DNA from: Bacteriovoracaceae bacterium UBA1511
GTDB taxonomy: Bacteria; Bdellovibrionota; Bacteriovoracia; Bacteriovoracales; Bacteriovoracaceae
DNA length: 57,123 bases
Direction of reading: 5' to 3'
NCBI GenBank assembly: GCA_002323535.1
Contig: DCQT01000058.1
Location: forward strand, 1 to 57,123
How positions within the stretch are numbered: the first letter of the stretch is position 1; every line of letters begins with the position of its first letter. A program made the position numbers and the translations under genes. The notes under the pieces were generated by a model. It had not been told where the DNA came from. It saw only the letters and a program-made list of their open reading frames with translations, and searched no databases. This document shows positions 17,176-25,442 of this stretch, piece by piece.

Positions 17176-18609
17176 TTGTCTGATTTAATGAGTATTGGTC
17201 GATCCGGTTTAGGGGCTTCTAAGCAAGCCTTGGAAACGACGAGCCATAATATTTCAAACTCGAACACTGAAGGCTACAGTCGTCAAAAAGTTGACCAAAT
17301 CTCGAGTCAACCAATTAGAAAAAACGGGCTTGTTGTCGGCACTGGTACTCACATAAGAGGAGTCAACAGAGTTGAAGATAATATAATTGAAAAAAAAATT
17401 CTCGGTAACCATTCTACTTTTTCCTACTTCAAAGAAAGACATAACCAACTCTCTCAGGTCCAAGAAGTATTTAACGAAATAGATACAGAAGGGTTAAACC
17501 TTTTAATGAATAAGTTTTTTAACTCATTCAGAAGCCTTGCAAACGAACCTGAAAACGAAAGTCTAAAGTCAATTGTTCGAGACAATGCAAGCCTTGTCAT
17601 TAATGACTTCAACAGAATTGGAGAGACACTTGCCAATCAATCAAGCAGCATTGATCAAAAAATAAAATTGAAAGTAGATCAAATCAATTTTCATAGTAAG
17701 AAAATATCTGACCTTAACCTCAGAATTGCTCAACTAGAGGCTAGTGGCGATTCTACAGGAGACCTCAGAGATCAAAGAGACGGAGAAATACGAGAGCTAT
17801 CTAAAATTATAAAAGTAAATACATATATAGACGGGAGGCGCAACTATGTTGTTAACGCAACAGGTGTTGGCACTCTAGTTTCGGCAGGAAATACAATCGA
17901 GCTCATCAGTAAGGGAGTGCCAAAGTCTGAATCTAAAAATGGACAGCCCGGAAGCTTTGAAATTTATTTCAAACGCAAACCAAATACGCCCATAACGACG
18001 AGATTTAGAGAGGGCGAAATAGCAAGTTTAGTTAAGGTCAGAAACGGAGATATTTTTAGTATTAAAAAGAAAATGGACACTTTGGCTTTTGAATTTTCTA
18101 AAGCAGTAAATCAGATTCACAGAAAAGGGTTTAGAACAGACTCCAAAGTTCCTGACAATCTCGCGGGTGATAAAATAAACTTTTTTGATGAAATAAATAG
18201 TGAAGAAGACGCCTCAATAAATTTAAAAATTAATGACCTTATAAAAAAAGACCTTAATAATTTAGTTACCTCAAGCACTCCTGGTAGTGCTGGTAATAAT
18301 GAGATCGCATTAGAAATAGCCTCTTTGCAATATGAAAAATTAACTGACGGTGGCCAAGCCAGTCTTGAGGAAAGCTTTTTAAAAACTGTTGGGAAAATTG
18401 GACTTGAAGCGGCAAAAGCTGAATTGGAAACTGAGCAAACCCAAGGAATTTTATCTCAAAACCAATCTATAAAAGAAAGAATAACAGGCGTTTCTCTGGA
18501 TGAAGAAGCAGCCAACCTTGTTAAATACCAAAATACATACCAAGCATCTGCAAAGGTTATTCAAGCCGCAGAGGAGATGTTTGATACCTTGATTAGGATT
18601 GGTAATTAA
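17176..18609 (+). CDS. flgK: flagellar hook-associated protein 1, FlgK
   Basis: Hook-filament junction protein. The 477 aa have the rod/hook-type N-terminus (SIGRSGLGASKQALETTSHN, ISNSNTEGYSRQKVDQIS) and the C-terminal partner helix EEAANLVKYQNTYQASAKVI. TTG 17176 lies about 10 nt after AAGGAG; ATG 17188 is an alternative. The middle is shorter than in E. coli FlgK (547 aa). It is followed 2 bp later by flgL. Confidence 0.95.
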   Translation: MSDLMSIGRSGLGASKQALETTSHNISNSNTEGYSRQKVDQISSQPIRKNGLVVGTGTHIRGVNRVEDNIIEKKILGNHSTFSYFKERHNQLSQVQEVFNEIDTEGLNLLMNKFFNSFRSLANEPENESLKSIVRDNASLVINDFNRIGETLANQSSSIDQKIKLKVDQINFHSKKISDLNLRIAQLEASGDSTGDLRDQRDGEIRELSKIIKVNTYIDGRRNYVVNATGVGTLVSAGNTIELISKGVPKSESKNGQPGSFEIYFKRKPNTPITTRFREGEIASLVKVRNGDIFSIKKKMDTLAFEFSKAVNQIHRKGFRTDSKVPDNLAGDKINFFDEINSEEDASINLKINDLIKKDLNNLVTSSTPGSAGNNEIALEIASLQYEKLTDGGQASLEESFLKTVGKIGLEAAKAELETEQTQGILSQNQSIKERITGVSLDEEAANLVKYQNTYQASAKVIQAAEEMFDTLIRIGN

Positions 18610-18611
18610 TT

Positions 18612-19580
18612 ATGGTTAGAGTAACTGAAAAAAGCTCCAGCTCTGCTGTCACCTTTGCTGTTAATAAAGCAAAGTCAAAGCTTGAAGAACTTCAGCTAAA
18701 AGGGGCTAACTTAAAGAAAATTCGGAAGCCCTCTGACAACCCTACCGGTAATGCTAAAGCACTTCAATTAAGTTCTAGAAATAAAAATATAGAACAATAT
18801 TTAAAAAATATCGATTATGCAGAATTTAATGTGAACATTATAGAAAAGTCCGTTGAGGAAATTACAAATATTTTAAACAAGGCGAAAGAGATTGCAGTTT
18901 TACAATCATCTGACTTTTATGGTGCCGATATTAAAGAGAACGTTGCAGAAGAAGTCACTCAACTAAAAAAACAATTGATGGGAATTTCTAGTAAGCGACT
19001 AGGCAATAGATATATATTTTCAGGACACCAGTCATTGACCAAACCATTCGATGAGTTCGGAAATTATTACGGGGACGATAAAAACATAGAAATTGAAATT
19101 GCCCAAGATTTCAGGATTCCAGTAACTCTAAATGGAAAAGAACTTTTTTACTTTGATAAAGAAATCCCGGTTCCAACTAACAAAAAAGACGAATCAAATG
19201 ACCCCTCCAGACAGCTTGCATCTACTCAAGAAACGAAGATTGTACAAAAAAATATTATTCAATTAGTTGACGCACTGGAAACATCTTTGAGAACAAATGA
19301 TAAGTTCCTTACTCAATCATTATTAGAAGACTTTGATACGGCCACAAAAAACGTAATCCAGGCCAGAACAAAACTTGGATCTGTTACCAATAGTATTGAG
19401 TCTTTCAGAAACAAACTTGAAAAAGAAGAAATAGATAATAAAGAGCTAAAAAGTAAAATAGTAGATGCTGACATTGCTGATCTTTTCAGCGAAGTGTCAA
19501 AACAACAGCAAGTATTGGGCACTGCATATAAAAGTGGTCAGGCAATAATCAATCGCTCCCTTATGGATTTTTTGAAATAA
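18612..19580 (+). CDS. flgL: flagellar hook-associated protein 3, FlgL
   Basis: Second junction protein, 322 aa. It shares flagellin-type N- and C-terminal helices: LQLKGANLKKIRKPSDNPTG, LNKAKEIAVLQSSDFYG, GNRYIFSGHQSLTKPFDEFG, and the C-terminus DIADLFSEVSKQQQVLGTAY. It is the last structural gene of the operon; the following 157 bp lead to csrA. Confidence 0.95.
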   Translation: MVRVTEKSSSSAVTFAVNKAKSKLEELQLKGANLKKIRKPSDNPTGNAKALQLSSRNKNIEQYLKNIDYAEFNVNIIEKSVEEITNILNKAKEIAVLQSSDFYGADIKENVAEEVTQLKKQLMGISSKRLGNRYIFSGHQSLTKPFDEFGNYYGDDKNIEIEIAQDFRIPVTLNGKELFYFDKEIPVPTNKKDESNDPSRQLASTQETKIVQKNIIQLVDALETSLRTNDKFLTQSLLEDFDTATKNVIQARTKLGSVTNSIESFRNKLEKEEIDNKELKSKIVDADIADLFSEVSKQQQVLGTAYKSGQAIINRSLMDFLK

Positions 19581-19737
19581 TTACTTATTTTACCCACTTT
19601 TCTACTAATAACTTGGAACTTTGATTCAAAAGTGCTAATACGCATCACTGGAGCACCTATTTACACGGTGTTTCAGAAACAACAGAATACTAATAATTGG
19701 AACAGATGAAGGTTCTTTATAGGTACAGAGGTTTAAC

Positions 19738-19968
19738 ATGCTAGTCTTGACACGGAAGCTTGGTGAAAGCATTGCAATTGATGATCATATCAAAATCGTT
19801 GTTGTTCAAATCAAAGGTAAACAAGTTCGCTTGGGTATTAAGGCTCCAAAAGAAACAAAAATACATCGTGAAGAAGTCTACAAAGCTATCCAAGACCAAA
19901 ACGTCGAGGCTTCTCAAAGTACTCTAGAAGACATCTCAAAGCTTACTGACGAACTTCAAAAGAAATAA
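19738..19968 (+). CDS. csrA: carbon storage regulator CsrA
   Basis: Dimeric RNA-binding post-transcriptional regulator of GGA-containing leaders. The 76 aa start MLVLTRKLGESIAIDDHIKI, with the family core GKQVRLGIKAPKETKIHREE and a longer-than-minimal C-terminal tail. Next to fliW it probably controls flagellin translation, as known for CsrA-FliW partner switching. The 157-bp leader holds several GGA triplets (for example near 19650 and 19699) that could be autoregulatory sites; this is inference. Confidence 0.97.
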   Translation: MLVLTRKLGESIAIDDHIKIVVVQIKGKQVRLGIKAPKETKIHREEVYKAIQDQNVEASQSTLEDISKLTDELQKK

Positions 19969-20049
19969 ATTCCTGCTTGCCCTTTAACCCCTTAAATTGC
20001 TAGAATCCACTATTGAATAAATATTAGCGTCGCTCTACTGGAGGAACCT

Positions 20050-20577
20050 GTGAAAATAAATACTTCTCGCTTTGGAAACTTAGAAGTTGAAAAAAATGAA
20101 ATTATTACATTTGCGGAAGGCTTATTGGGTTTTGAGAAGTTAAAGAAATTCACAGTTGTTGATCCAGGAGACCAAACATTAATACTATGGCTTCAGTCTA
20201 TTGATGACGAAACCGTTGCATTCCCAATAATTGAACCAAGAATTTTCATGCCTGACTATAGAGTGAAACTACTTCCAGCTGAGCTAAATTCACTAAACCT
20301 AGATAACCTAAATGATGCAACTGTTTATTCAATTCTCACGATACCACAAAACGTCACAGACATGTCTGCAAACCTTAAGGCACCGATTGTTATCAATAAT
20401 AACTCCAAAGCCTCAAGGCAAATTGTTCTTCAAGATAGCAAGTTAGAGGTTAAGTACCCAATGTATTTAGAGCTAAAAAAGTACATTGTTAATTTCACTA
20501 CTAAAACTCCAAACAGAACACCAGTTACAACAGAGCCAGATGCTACCCAAGAAAGACTGAGACAGCCAGAGCTATAA
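20050..20577 (+). CDS. fliW: flagellar assembly factor FliW
   Basis: Protein antagonist of CsrA that is titrated by flagellin. The 175 aa show the FliW pattern: ITFAEGLLGFEKLKKFTVVD, FPIIEPRIFMPDYRVKL, LTIPQNVTDMSANLKAPIVI and NNNSKASRQIVLQDSKLEVK. GTG 20050 is preceded by GGAGGA. The C-terminal tail (about 150-175) is polar and variable. It is separated from csrA by 81 bp and faces the TPR gene. Confidence 0.93.
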   Translation: MKINTSRFGNLEVEKNEIITFAEGLLGFEKLKKFTVVDPGDQTLILWLQSIDDETVAFPIIEPRIFMPDYRVKLLPAELNSLNLDNLNDATVYSILTIPQNVTDMSANLKAPIVINNNSKASRQIVLQDSKLEVKYPMYLELKKYIVNFTTKTPNRTPVTTEPDATQERLRQPEL

Positions 20578-20584
20578 AAAACGC

Positions 20585-21313
20585 TTAATTAAGAGCTACT
20601 TCATTAGCATTCTTTGAAAGCTCTAAATAAGTCAGAGCAACTGCGTTTTTAGGGTCTTTCGATAATACCTTCTCCCATTCAGTCTGAGCTTCCAAAACAT
20701 TGCCTAAACCAAAGTATAAAACACCCAAGGCAACCCTTGCCTCAAAGAAATCTGGTTTTTCATTTTTGAGCTTAATCAACTCATCAATTGCTTTACTTTT
20801 AAAACCTTTTTTCGAGTAAATTCTCGCGAGCTTTAGCCGAAACTCAAGGTTTTCCGGATCTAATGCACTAGCTTTTTTTAATTCAAACAATGCTTCATCA
20901 AATCGATTATAAGTTAAATACAAGTCTGCTATTTCAAGGTGCTTAAGCGAAAACTTCTTATTAATATGCTTGTCTTCAATTAAGCTACTCCCAGCGCCTT
21001 GCTTAACTCTCCGGTCAGTGTCTTCAAATATTTTTCTGGCTTCCCGGTACTGTCCAACATCATTAAGAAGGACAGAAAGAGAAATACTCGCGTCAGTATG
21101 GCTTGGGTCAACCTCTAATGTCTTTTTAAAACTCTTGATTGCCCTACCTATCTCCCCTTTCAAGTGATAAAGATTCCCCAACTCAAAGAAAACATTAGGA
21201 TGGCTTTCTCCCGATGACACCAATCGGCTTAAATAGTGCTCAGCTTTTTTTAGCTCATTCGTTTTTATCAATGTACGCACTTGGCTTAAATTTTTTTCAA
21301 CACTTGAGTTCAT
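20585..21313 (-). CDS. tetratricopeptide repeat protein
   Basis: The 242-aa soluble protein consists of about six TPR-like units, for example VFFELGNLYHLKGEIGRAIK followed by SFKKTLEVDPSHTDA, and EIADLYLTYNRFDEALFELK followed by KASALDPENLEFRLKL. No signal peptide is seen, so it is presumably a cytoplasmic scaffold. It starts 3 bp after bamD and ends the minus-strand operon 24398-20585; the partner is unknown. Confidence 0.85.
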   Translation of the reverse strand: MNSSVEKNLSQVRTLIKTNELKKAEHYLSRLVSSGESHPNVFFELGNLYHLKGEIGRAIKSFKKTLEVDPSHTDASISLSVLLNDVGQYREARKIFEDTDRRVKQGAGSSLIEDKHINKKFSLKHLEIADLYLTYNRFDEALFELKKASALDPENLEFRLKLARIYSKKGFKSKAIDELIKLKNEKPDFFEARVALGVLYFGLGNVLEAQTEWEKVLSKDPKNAVALTYLELSKNANEVALN

Positions 21314-21316
21314 TGG

Positions 21317-22069
21317 TTAATCCCTTTTCTCACCCTTAAGACATGCCTTCTCTAAAGATAAAGCTTCTACCGGATCAATAAAATTTACAACAGAGTTAGT
21401 TTTGAGTGCCTCTAAACAATCTTGAAATGACTTACTTTTTAGAAGCGAAACAACATAATTTTTATAAGCCTTTTTTTTCAATTCGACAGGAGCCTCTGAA
21501 GAAAGCAACTCTTTGTACCTTGAGGCGGAAGCAACATACTTTTTAGTCTTAAAATAGAAATCCGCCACATACACTTCTCGCCCATAAATAAAGTTCTGAC
21601 ATTCATCTAGCCGAGACTTTATATTCTTTAAATACTTGGAATTTGGAAAATCATTTAAAAGCTTTGTATATGAGCTTATTGCCTCATAAGCCATTGAGAG
21701 ATCCCTATCAATAGTGTCTGGCATCGATTTGAAGTAAGCCTCTGCTATCATCCACTGAACATAGTCTAAATCTGAATATCCCGGGTTTAGTGTTTGAAAG
21801 TTCATAAACACATCAATGGAATCTTGATAATTTTCCTGTTTAAAAAGAGCTTCCCCCTTAAGTATGTCAGCTTTTTGCACAAGTGGAGACAACGGATAAG
21901 TTGCCTTTAGCTCATCAAGTCGATCTATCGCTAGAAGATACTGTCCATTTTTGACATTTTTTTTAGCATGTAAATATAGGTTCTCGGCTTCACTTTTACC
22001 GAGTTTCACCTGAGTTGAGCAGGCAGATAAGAGAGTCAAAAGTACAATCTTTATTAGGAAATATTTCAT
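21317..22069 (-). CDS. bamD: outer membrane assembly lipoprotein BamD
   Basis: Lipoprotein of the BAM complex that folds beta-barrels into the outer membrane. The 250-aa precursor has a signal and lipobox (LLTLLSACST), then TPRs: AENLYLHAKKNVKNGQYLLA, IDRLDELKATYPLSPLVQKA, SPGYSDLDYVQWMIAEAYFK-type spacing, and YTKLLNDFPNSKYLKNIKSR. The LDECQNFIYGREVYVADFYF segment is strongly BamD-like. It sits between the AI-2E-family permease and the TPR gene. Confidence 0.9.
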   Translation of the reverse strand: MKYFLIKIVLLTLLSACSTQVKLGKSEAENLYLHAKKNVKNGQYLLAIDRLDELKATYPLSPLVQKADILKGEALFKQENYQDSIDVFMNFQTLNPGYSDLDYVQWMIAEAYFKSMPDTIDRDLSMAYEAISSYTKLLNDFPNSKYLKNIKSRLDECQNFIYGREVYVADFYFKTKKYVASASRYKELLSSEAPVELKKKAYKNYVVSLLKSKSFQDCLEALKTNSVVNFIDPVEALSLEKACLKGEKRD

Positions 22070-22111
22070 TTAGATAAGATAGCAAACCTAAATTTCCATA
22101 GTCAAAGAAAC

Positions 22112-23158
22112 TCAACCTCTTTGATAGAATTCCAAATAAATTTCCTCGATAATTAGCTTAACAGACGCAGCAATAGGAATTGATATAACCATGCCCGCAA
22201 CACCCATGAGCTGAGACCCAAGTATTACACTTAAAATTACAAGAACAGGATGAAGATCGACAATCTTTGACACTAAAATGGGAAAGATCAAGGCGATATC
22301 GATTGCATTAGCAATCATGTAAATTAATACAACAGCATAAAAATTTGCTGATGGGCCAAACTCTACCAGAGCAACAATTAAACCCGGCAACATTCCAGCA
22401 ACCGGTCCAACATAAGGAATTATATTAGTTAGCCCCGCAATTACTCCGAGTAAAAGGGAAAACCTAAGATCTACAATCGCCAAGCCGACCCCTATGATTA
22501 CCCCCAAGATTGTTGCCTCGACAACTTTTGCGAAAATGTAATCACCTATCTTTTTATTAAACTGAGTTGATAGATAATAAACTCTCTCAAATATAGGATT
22601 AGGCACCATTTTCAACACGATTCTTTTAAAACGACGGCCGTCCTGAAATAAAAAGAAAAGAAAAATTGGAACCAAAAAAATCCATTCTAAAAAATTTCCA
22701 AAATAGCTTGGTAGTGAAAGTAAAAACTCTTGCGAAAAATCCTTCATGACCATAAGCCCATCTAAAAGAATTTGGTCATCTACTTCGTAATTATATTTTT
22801 TTGAAATAAAACTCTTAGCTTCAAAGTAATATTTTTTTATATAAACTTCTGCTTTAGGTAAATAGTTTTGCATTTTGCTGGATTCATTTTTTACAAATGG
22901 CACAAGTTTGATGATTGGATAAATGAGAGCAAAGAGTAATGTTAAGACTATTAGCATTCGACTTAGAAGTGTTGGAACACCTATTCTTTGAAGCTTTGGC
23001 ACAAGTGGAAGAAATACTAGGTACAAAACGTAACTAACCATCAAAGGGATTGAAAGACGTGGTAAGTTGAACAATATTAAAAAGAAAAACAGAATACCTA
23101 AAATAAAAAATGTGTATTGCCATGGGTTGTGTCTTTGCTTACCTCTTAAAACACTCAT
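22112..23158 (-). CDS. AI-2E family transporter (PerM/YdiK-like permease)
   Basis: The 348-aa integral membrane protein has about eight predicted TM segments: two near the N-terminus (about 13-55), one near 68-85, one at about 155-170 and a hydrophobic C-terminal half. Family motifs include DYIFAKVVEATILGVIIGVG, LTNIIPYVGPVAGMLPGLIV and LHPVLVILSVILGSQLMGVA. Substrates of the family vary (autoinducer-2, ions or others), so none is assigned. ATGA overlap with the upstream cyclic-nucleotide-binding gene suggests coupled expression. Confidence 0.88.
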   Translation of the reverse strand: MSVLRGKQRHNPWQYTFFILGILFFFLILFNLPRLSIPLMVSYVLYLVFLPLVPKLQRIGVPTLLSRMLIVLTLLFALIYPIIKLVPFVKNESSKMQNYLPKAEVYIKKYYFEAKSFISKKYNYEVDDQILLDGLMVMKDFSQEFLLSLPSYFGNFLEWIFLVPIFLFFLFQDGRRFKRIVLKMVPNPIFERVYYLSTQFNKKIGDYIFAKVVEATILGVIIGVGLAIVDLRFSLLLGVIAGLTNIIPYVGPVAGMLPGLIVALVEFGPSANFYAVVLIYMIANAIDIALIFPILVSKIVDLHPVLVILSVILGSQLMGVAGMVISIPIAASVKLIIEEIYLEFYQRG

Positions 23159-23712
23159 TGCTCACTCTCATCTTTCAATCTTTTTCTAAGACTAACTATT
23201 TCATCTATTGCACTGTTAAAACGATTTGAAACAATGAGTGACAAGGACTGAATTAACTTAGCAGAAACTTTGGGATGAGAATCAATTAAATCCTCTAGGT
23301 CTGGTTTTAAAATCCCTAAAAGCTTTACCTTTGAAATTGCAACAATGTTTGCGTTTCTTATTGATACATCTTGTAGCAAGGCGAGCTCACCAAAGTATTC
23401 ACCCTCTTCAAGGTAGGAGTACGAGTTCTCTCCAAGTTCATCAAAAACTTTAACTTGACCGCTGTATATAAGATAAAAACCAATTCCCTTGTCACCCTTA
23501 TTAATAATAAGTTCCTCATTTGAGAAATCACGAATGTGTAAAAACTTTGATAAAATTCTCAACTCATTACCAGTTAAGTTTGAAAATATGTCTATTTCTC
23601 TTAAAAACTTAGGAATATTTTTGGTTTTTTTTCCAACTAAAGATGAAGACGACCAAAAATACTTAATTGCTGGTATTTCTACTTTTTTTCCTTCTTTGTT
23701 ACCACTGCTCAT
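23155..23712 (-). CDS. cyclic nucleotide-binding domain protein
   Basis: The 185-aa protein has one CNB/CAP-like domain at about 45-160: IFSNLTGNELRILSKFLHIR, NKGDKGIGFYLIYSGQVKVF, and the phosphate-binding-cassette region EEGEYFGELALLQDVSIRNA. There is no HTH, so it is not a CRP-type transcription factor; the C-terminus is a short coiled coil (EIVSLRKRLKDE). The PBC lacks the classical RxA arginine exactly (SIRNANI has R), so cNMP binding is uncertain. ATG 23712 is preceded by AAGGAC; an ATG at 23757 would overlap the upstream gene. Confidence 0.82.
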   Translation of the reverse strand: MSSGNKEGKKVEIPAIKYFWSSSSLVGKKTKNIPKFLREIDIFSNLTGNELRILSKFLHIRDFSNEELIINKGDKGIGFYLIYSGQVKVFDELGENSYSYLEEGEYFGELALLQDVSIRNANIVAISKVKLLGILKPDLEDLIDSHPKVSAKLIQSLSLIVSNRFNSAIDEIVSLRKRLKDESEQ

Positions 23713-23720
23713 AATAGTCC

Positions 23721-24398
23721 TTATTTGAAAATAACAGTATCTTCTCTTCTGACCCAAAATTTATCAAATTTTGAATTTATTAATTTTAAAAACTTTTTAT
23801 CATGGCCCACTATCAAAAAAACATCCCTCTCTCCAGACAATTGACCTGTAAAAAAAACTTTGCTTGGTGAACTTAAAAATGAAGTTTGTGGCTTCAACAA
23901 AGCAACACTAGCTTTCTCGCTTAATGTAAAAAATAAAGTAACAAAGGCAAACATTGATAAAACCAAGCCTTTTTTTACTTTTCCAGTATAAACTTGAGAC
24001 AATACAAACTTTATAATAAAAAAGGTTAATACTGCAAAAAGTCCAAAGCCGGATTTGAGTAAAATTCCAATTTGCCCCAAAGAATCTATCTTATCTAAAA
24101 CAAAAAAATCTTTGTTAAAGAAATCCATGAATTTAATTAAATAATTATTTGAAAAAGCTTTAAGAAAAAATGCAAAAGAGGACCAATTGTCTCCATAATT
24201 CAGAGATATTCTAGACAGATTTATAAAGTACTCATTAATCGAAAAATTGCTGGTACCCACATAACTACTTTCTAAAAGACTAAAGTCCTTATTTTCGAGG
24301 TACTGATTAAATAATTGAACTAGCTCTTTTTGCTGCATTGAATTAATTTTACTATTAACAGGAAAAAGGATAAATTGACGTTCAAAATTTGCCTTCAA
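23721..24398 (-). CDS. membrane protein, 225 aa, possible BatE-like C-terminal region
   Basis: I do not recognise the whole protein. Residues 1-110 are soluble and helical (QQKELVQLFNQYLENKDFSL, NYGDNWSSFAFFLKAFSNN, a TPR-like look). Two TM segments follow at about 115-135 and 143-160, then a C-terminal domain (VALLKPQTSFLSSPSKVFF, DKFWVRREDTVIF) that resembles a degenerate bacterial SH3 module. TPR-TM-SH3 order recalls BatE-type proteins, but this is weak. First gene of a minus-strand operon, divergent from astA. Confidence 0.68.
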   Translation of the reverse strand: MKANFERQFILFPVNSKINSMQQKELVQLFNQYLENKDFSLLESSYVGTSNFSINEYFINLSRISLNYGDNWSSFAFFLKAFSNNYLIKFMDFFNKDFFVLDKIDSLGQIGILLKSGFGLFAVLTFFIIKFVLSQVYTGKVKKGLVLSMFAFVTLFFTLSEKASVALLKPQTSFLSSPSKVFFTGQLSGERDVFLIVGHDKKFLKLINSKFDKFWVRREDTVIFK

Positions 24399-24419
24399 AA
24401 ATTTAGCAAGAGTTTCTTT

Positions 24420-25433
24420 ATGTTTATTGTTCGCAACGTAACCGAAAATGACCTGGAAGATTTATTTCAACTTAGTAAACAAGCATTATTGTTAAATTTA
24501 CCGCAAGATAAAGACATCATAAAAAGTAAAATCAACAAATCTATATCATCCTTCAGCGAGCCTAACAAACAAGATATAAGTCAAAACCACTTCATTTTTT
24601 GTTTAGAAGATTTATCCTGCAACAAAGTTGTGGGAGTCTCAATGATCCATGGGCAACACGGCACATTGTCTAAGCCCCATTTTTACTTGAGGGTTGGATC
24701 AGAAAAAAGAACAAGTGAAACGCTAAACAAAAATTACATACACGAAACATTAAAATTTGGACATGAGTCAAACGGATACTCTGAAATTGGTGGATTAGTC
24801 CTCGATAAAAACTACAGAGGCCATCCCGATAAACTTGGAAAATTACTGTCTCTGTCAAGGTTTCTTTTTATAGCCGAGAAAAAAGAATTATTCACCGGAG
24901 AGATTCACTCAGAGCTAATGCCCCCACTAACTGATGAAGGTAGCTCGTTACTCTGGGAAGCAATAGGTAGAAAGTTTTTTGAAATGGAGTACTGGGAAGC
25001 AGATAAATTATCTCAAACAAACAAAGAGTTTATATTAAACCTTTTTCCACAAGGAACAATCTATACAAAACTACTACCAGACGGTGCAAGGCAAGCTATT
25101 GGCAAAGTTGGTAAGGACACATTACCTGTTCAAAAGATGCTCGGAAACATTGGCTTTAAATATACAAACGAAGTAGACCCTTTTGATGGAGGCCCTCATT
25201 ACCGTGCCCCAAGGGACCAGATAACAATTGTGAGAGATTCCAAATATCTAGATGCAACACTCACAAAGACAAACGTGAGCAAGAATGCCATCAGTTCATT
25301 GTTGAACTTAGATAATCTATACTTTGCATGTGTTTATACTCACGTTAATGAACAAGGAAAATGTGCGATAGATGAATCAAGTCTTAGAGGTTCTAAACTT
25401 AACTCAAACAAAATTAGAACATATCTACTATAG
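24420..25433 (+). CDS. astA: arginine N-succinyltransferase AstA
   Basis: First enzyme of the arginine succinyltransferase (AST) pathway: succinyl-CoA + L-arginine to N2-succinylarginine. A GNAT-like fold is expected. The 337 aa include YIHETLKFGHESNGYSEIGG, LVLDKNYRGHPDKLGKLLSL, FTGEIHSELMPPLTDEGSS, EMEYWEADKLSQTNKEFIL and DPFDGGPHYRAPRDQI, all typical. I chose ATG 24420 because FIVRNVTENDLEDLFQL is the normal N-terminus; an in-frame TTG at 24375 would extend into the divergent gene. Followed 9 bp later by astD. Confidence 0.92.
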   Translation: MFIVRNVTENDLEDLFQLSKQALLLNLPQDKDIIKSKINKSISSFSEPNKQDISQNHFIFCLEDLSCNKVVGVSMIHGQHGTLSKPHFYLRVGSEKRTSETLNKNYIHETLKFGHESNGYSEIGGLVLDKNYRGHPDKLGKLLSLSRFLFIAEKKELFTGEIHSELMPPLTDEGSSLLWEAIGRKFFEMEYWEADKLSQTNKEFILNLFPQGTIYTKLLPDGARQAIGKVGKDTLPVQKMLGNIGFKYTNEVDPFDGGPHYRAPRDQITIVRDSKYLDATLTKTNVSKNAISSLLNLDNLYFACVYTHVNEQGKCAIDESSLRGSKLNSNKIRTYLL

Positions 25434-25442
25434 GAAATAATT

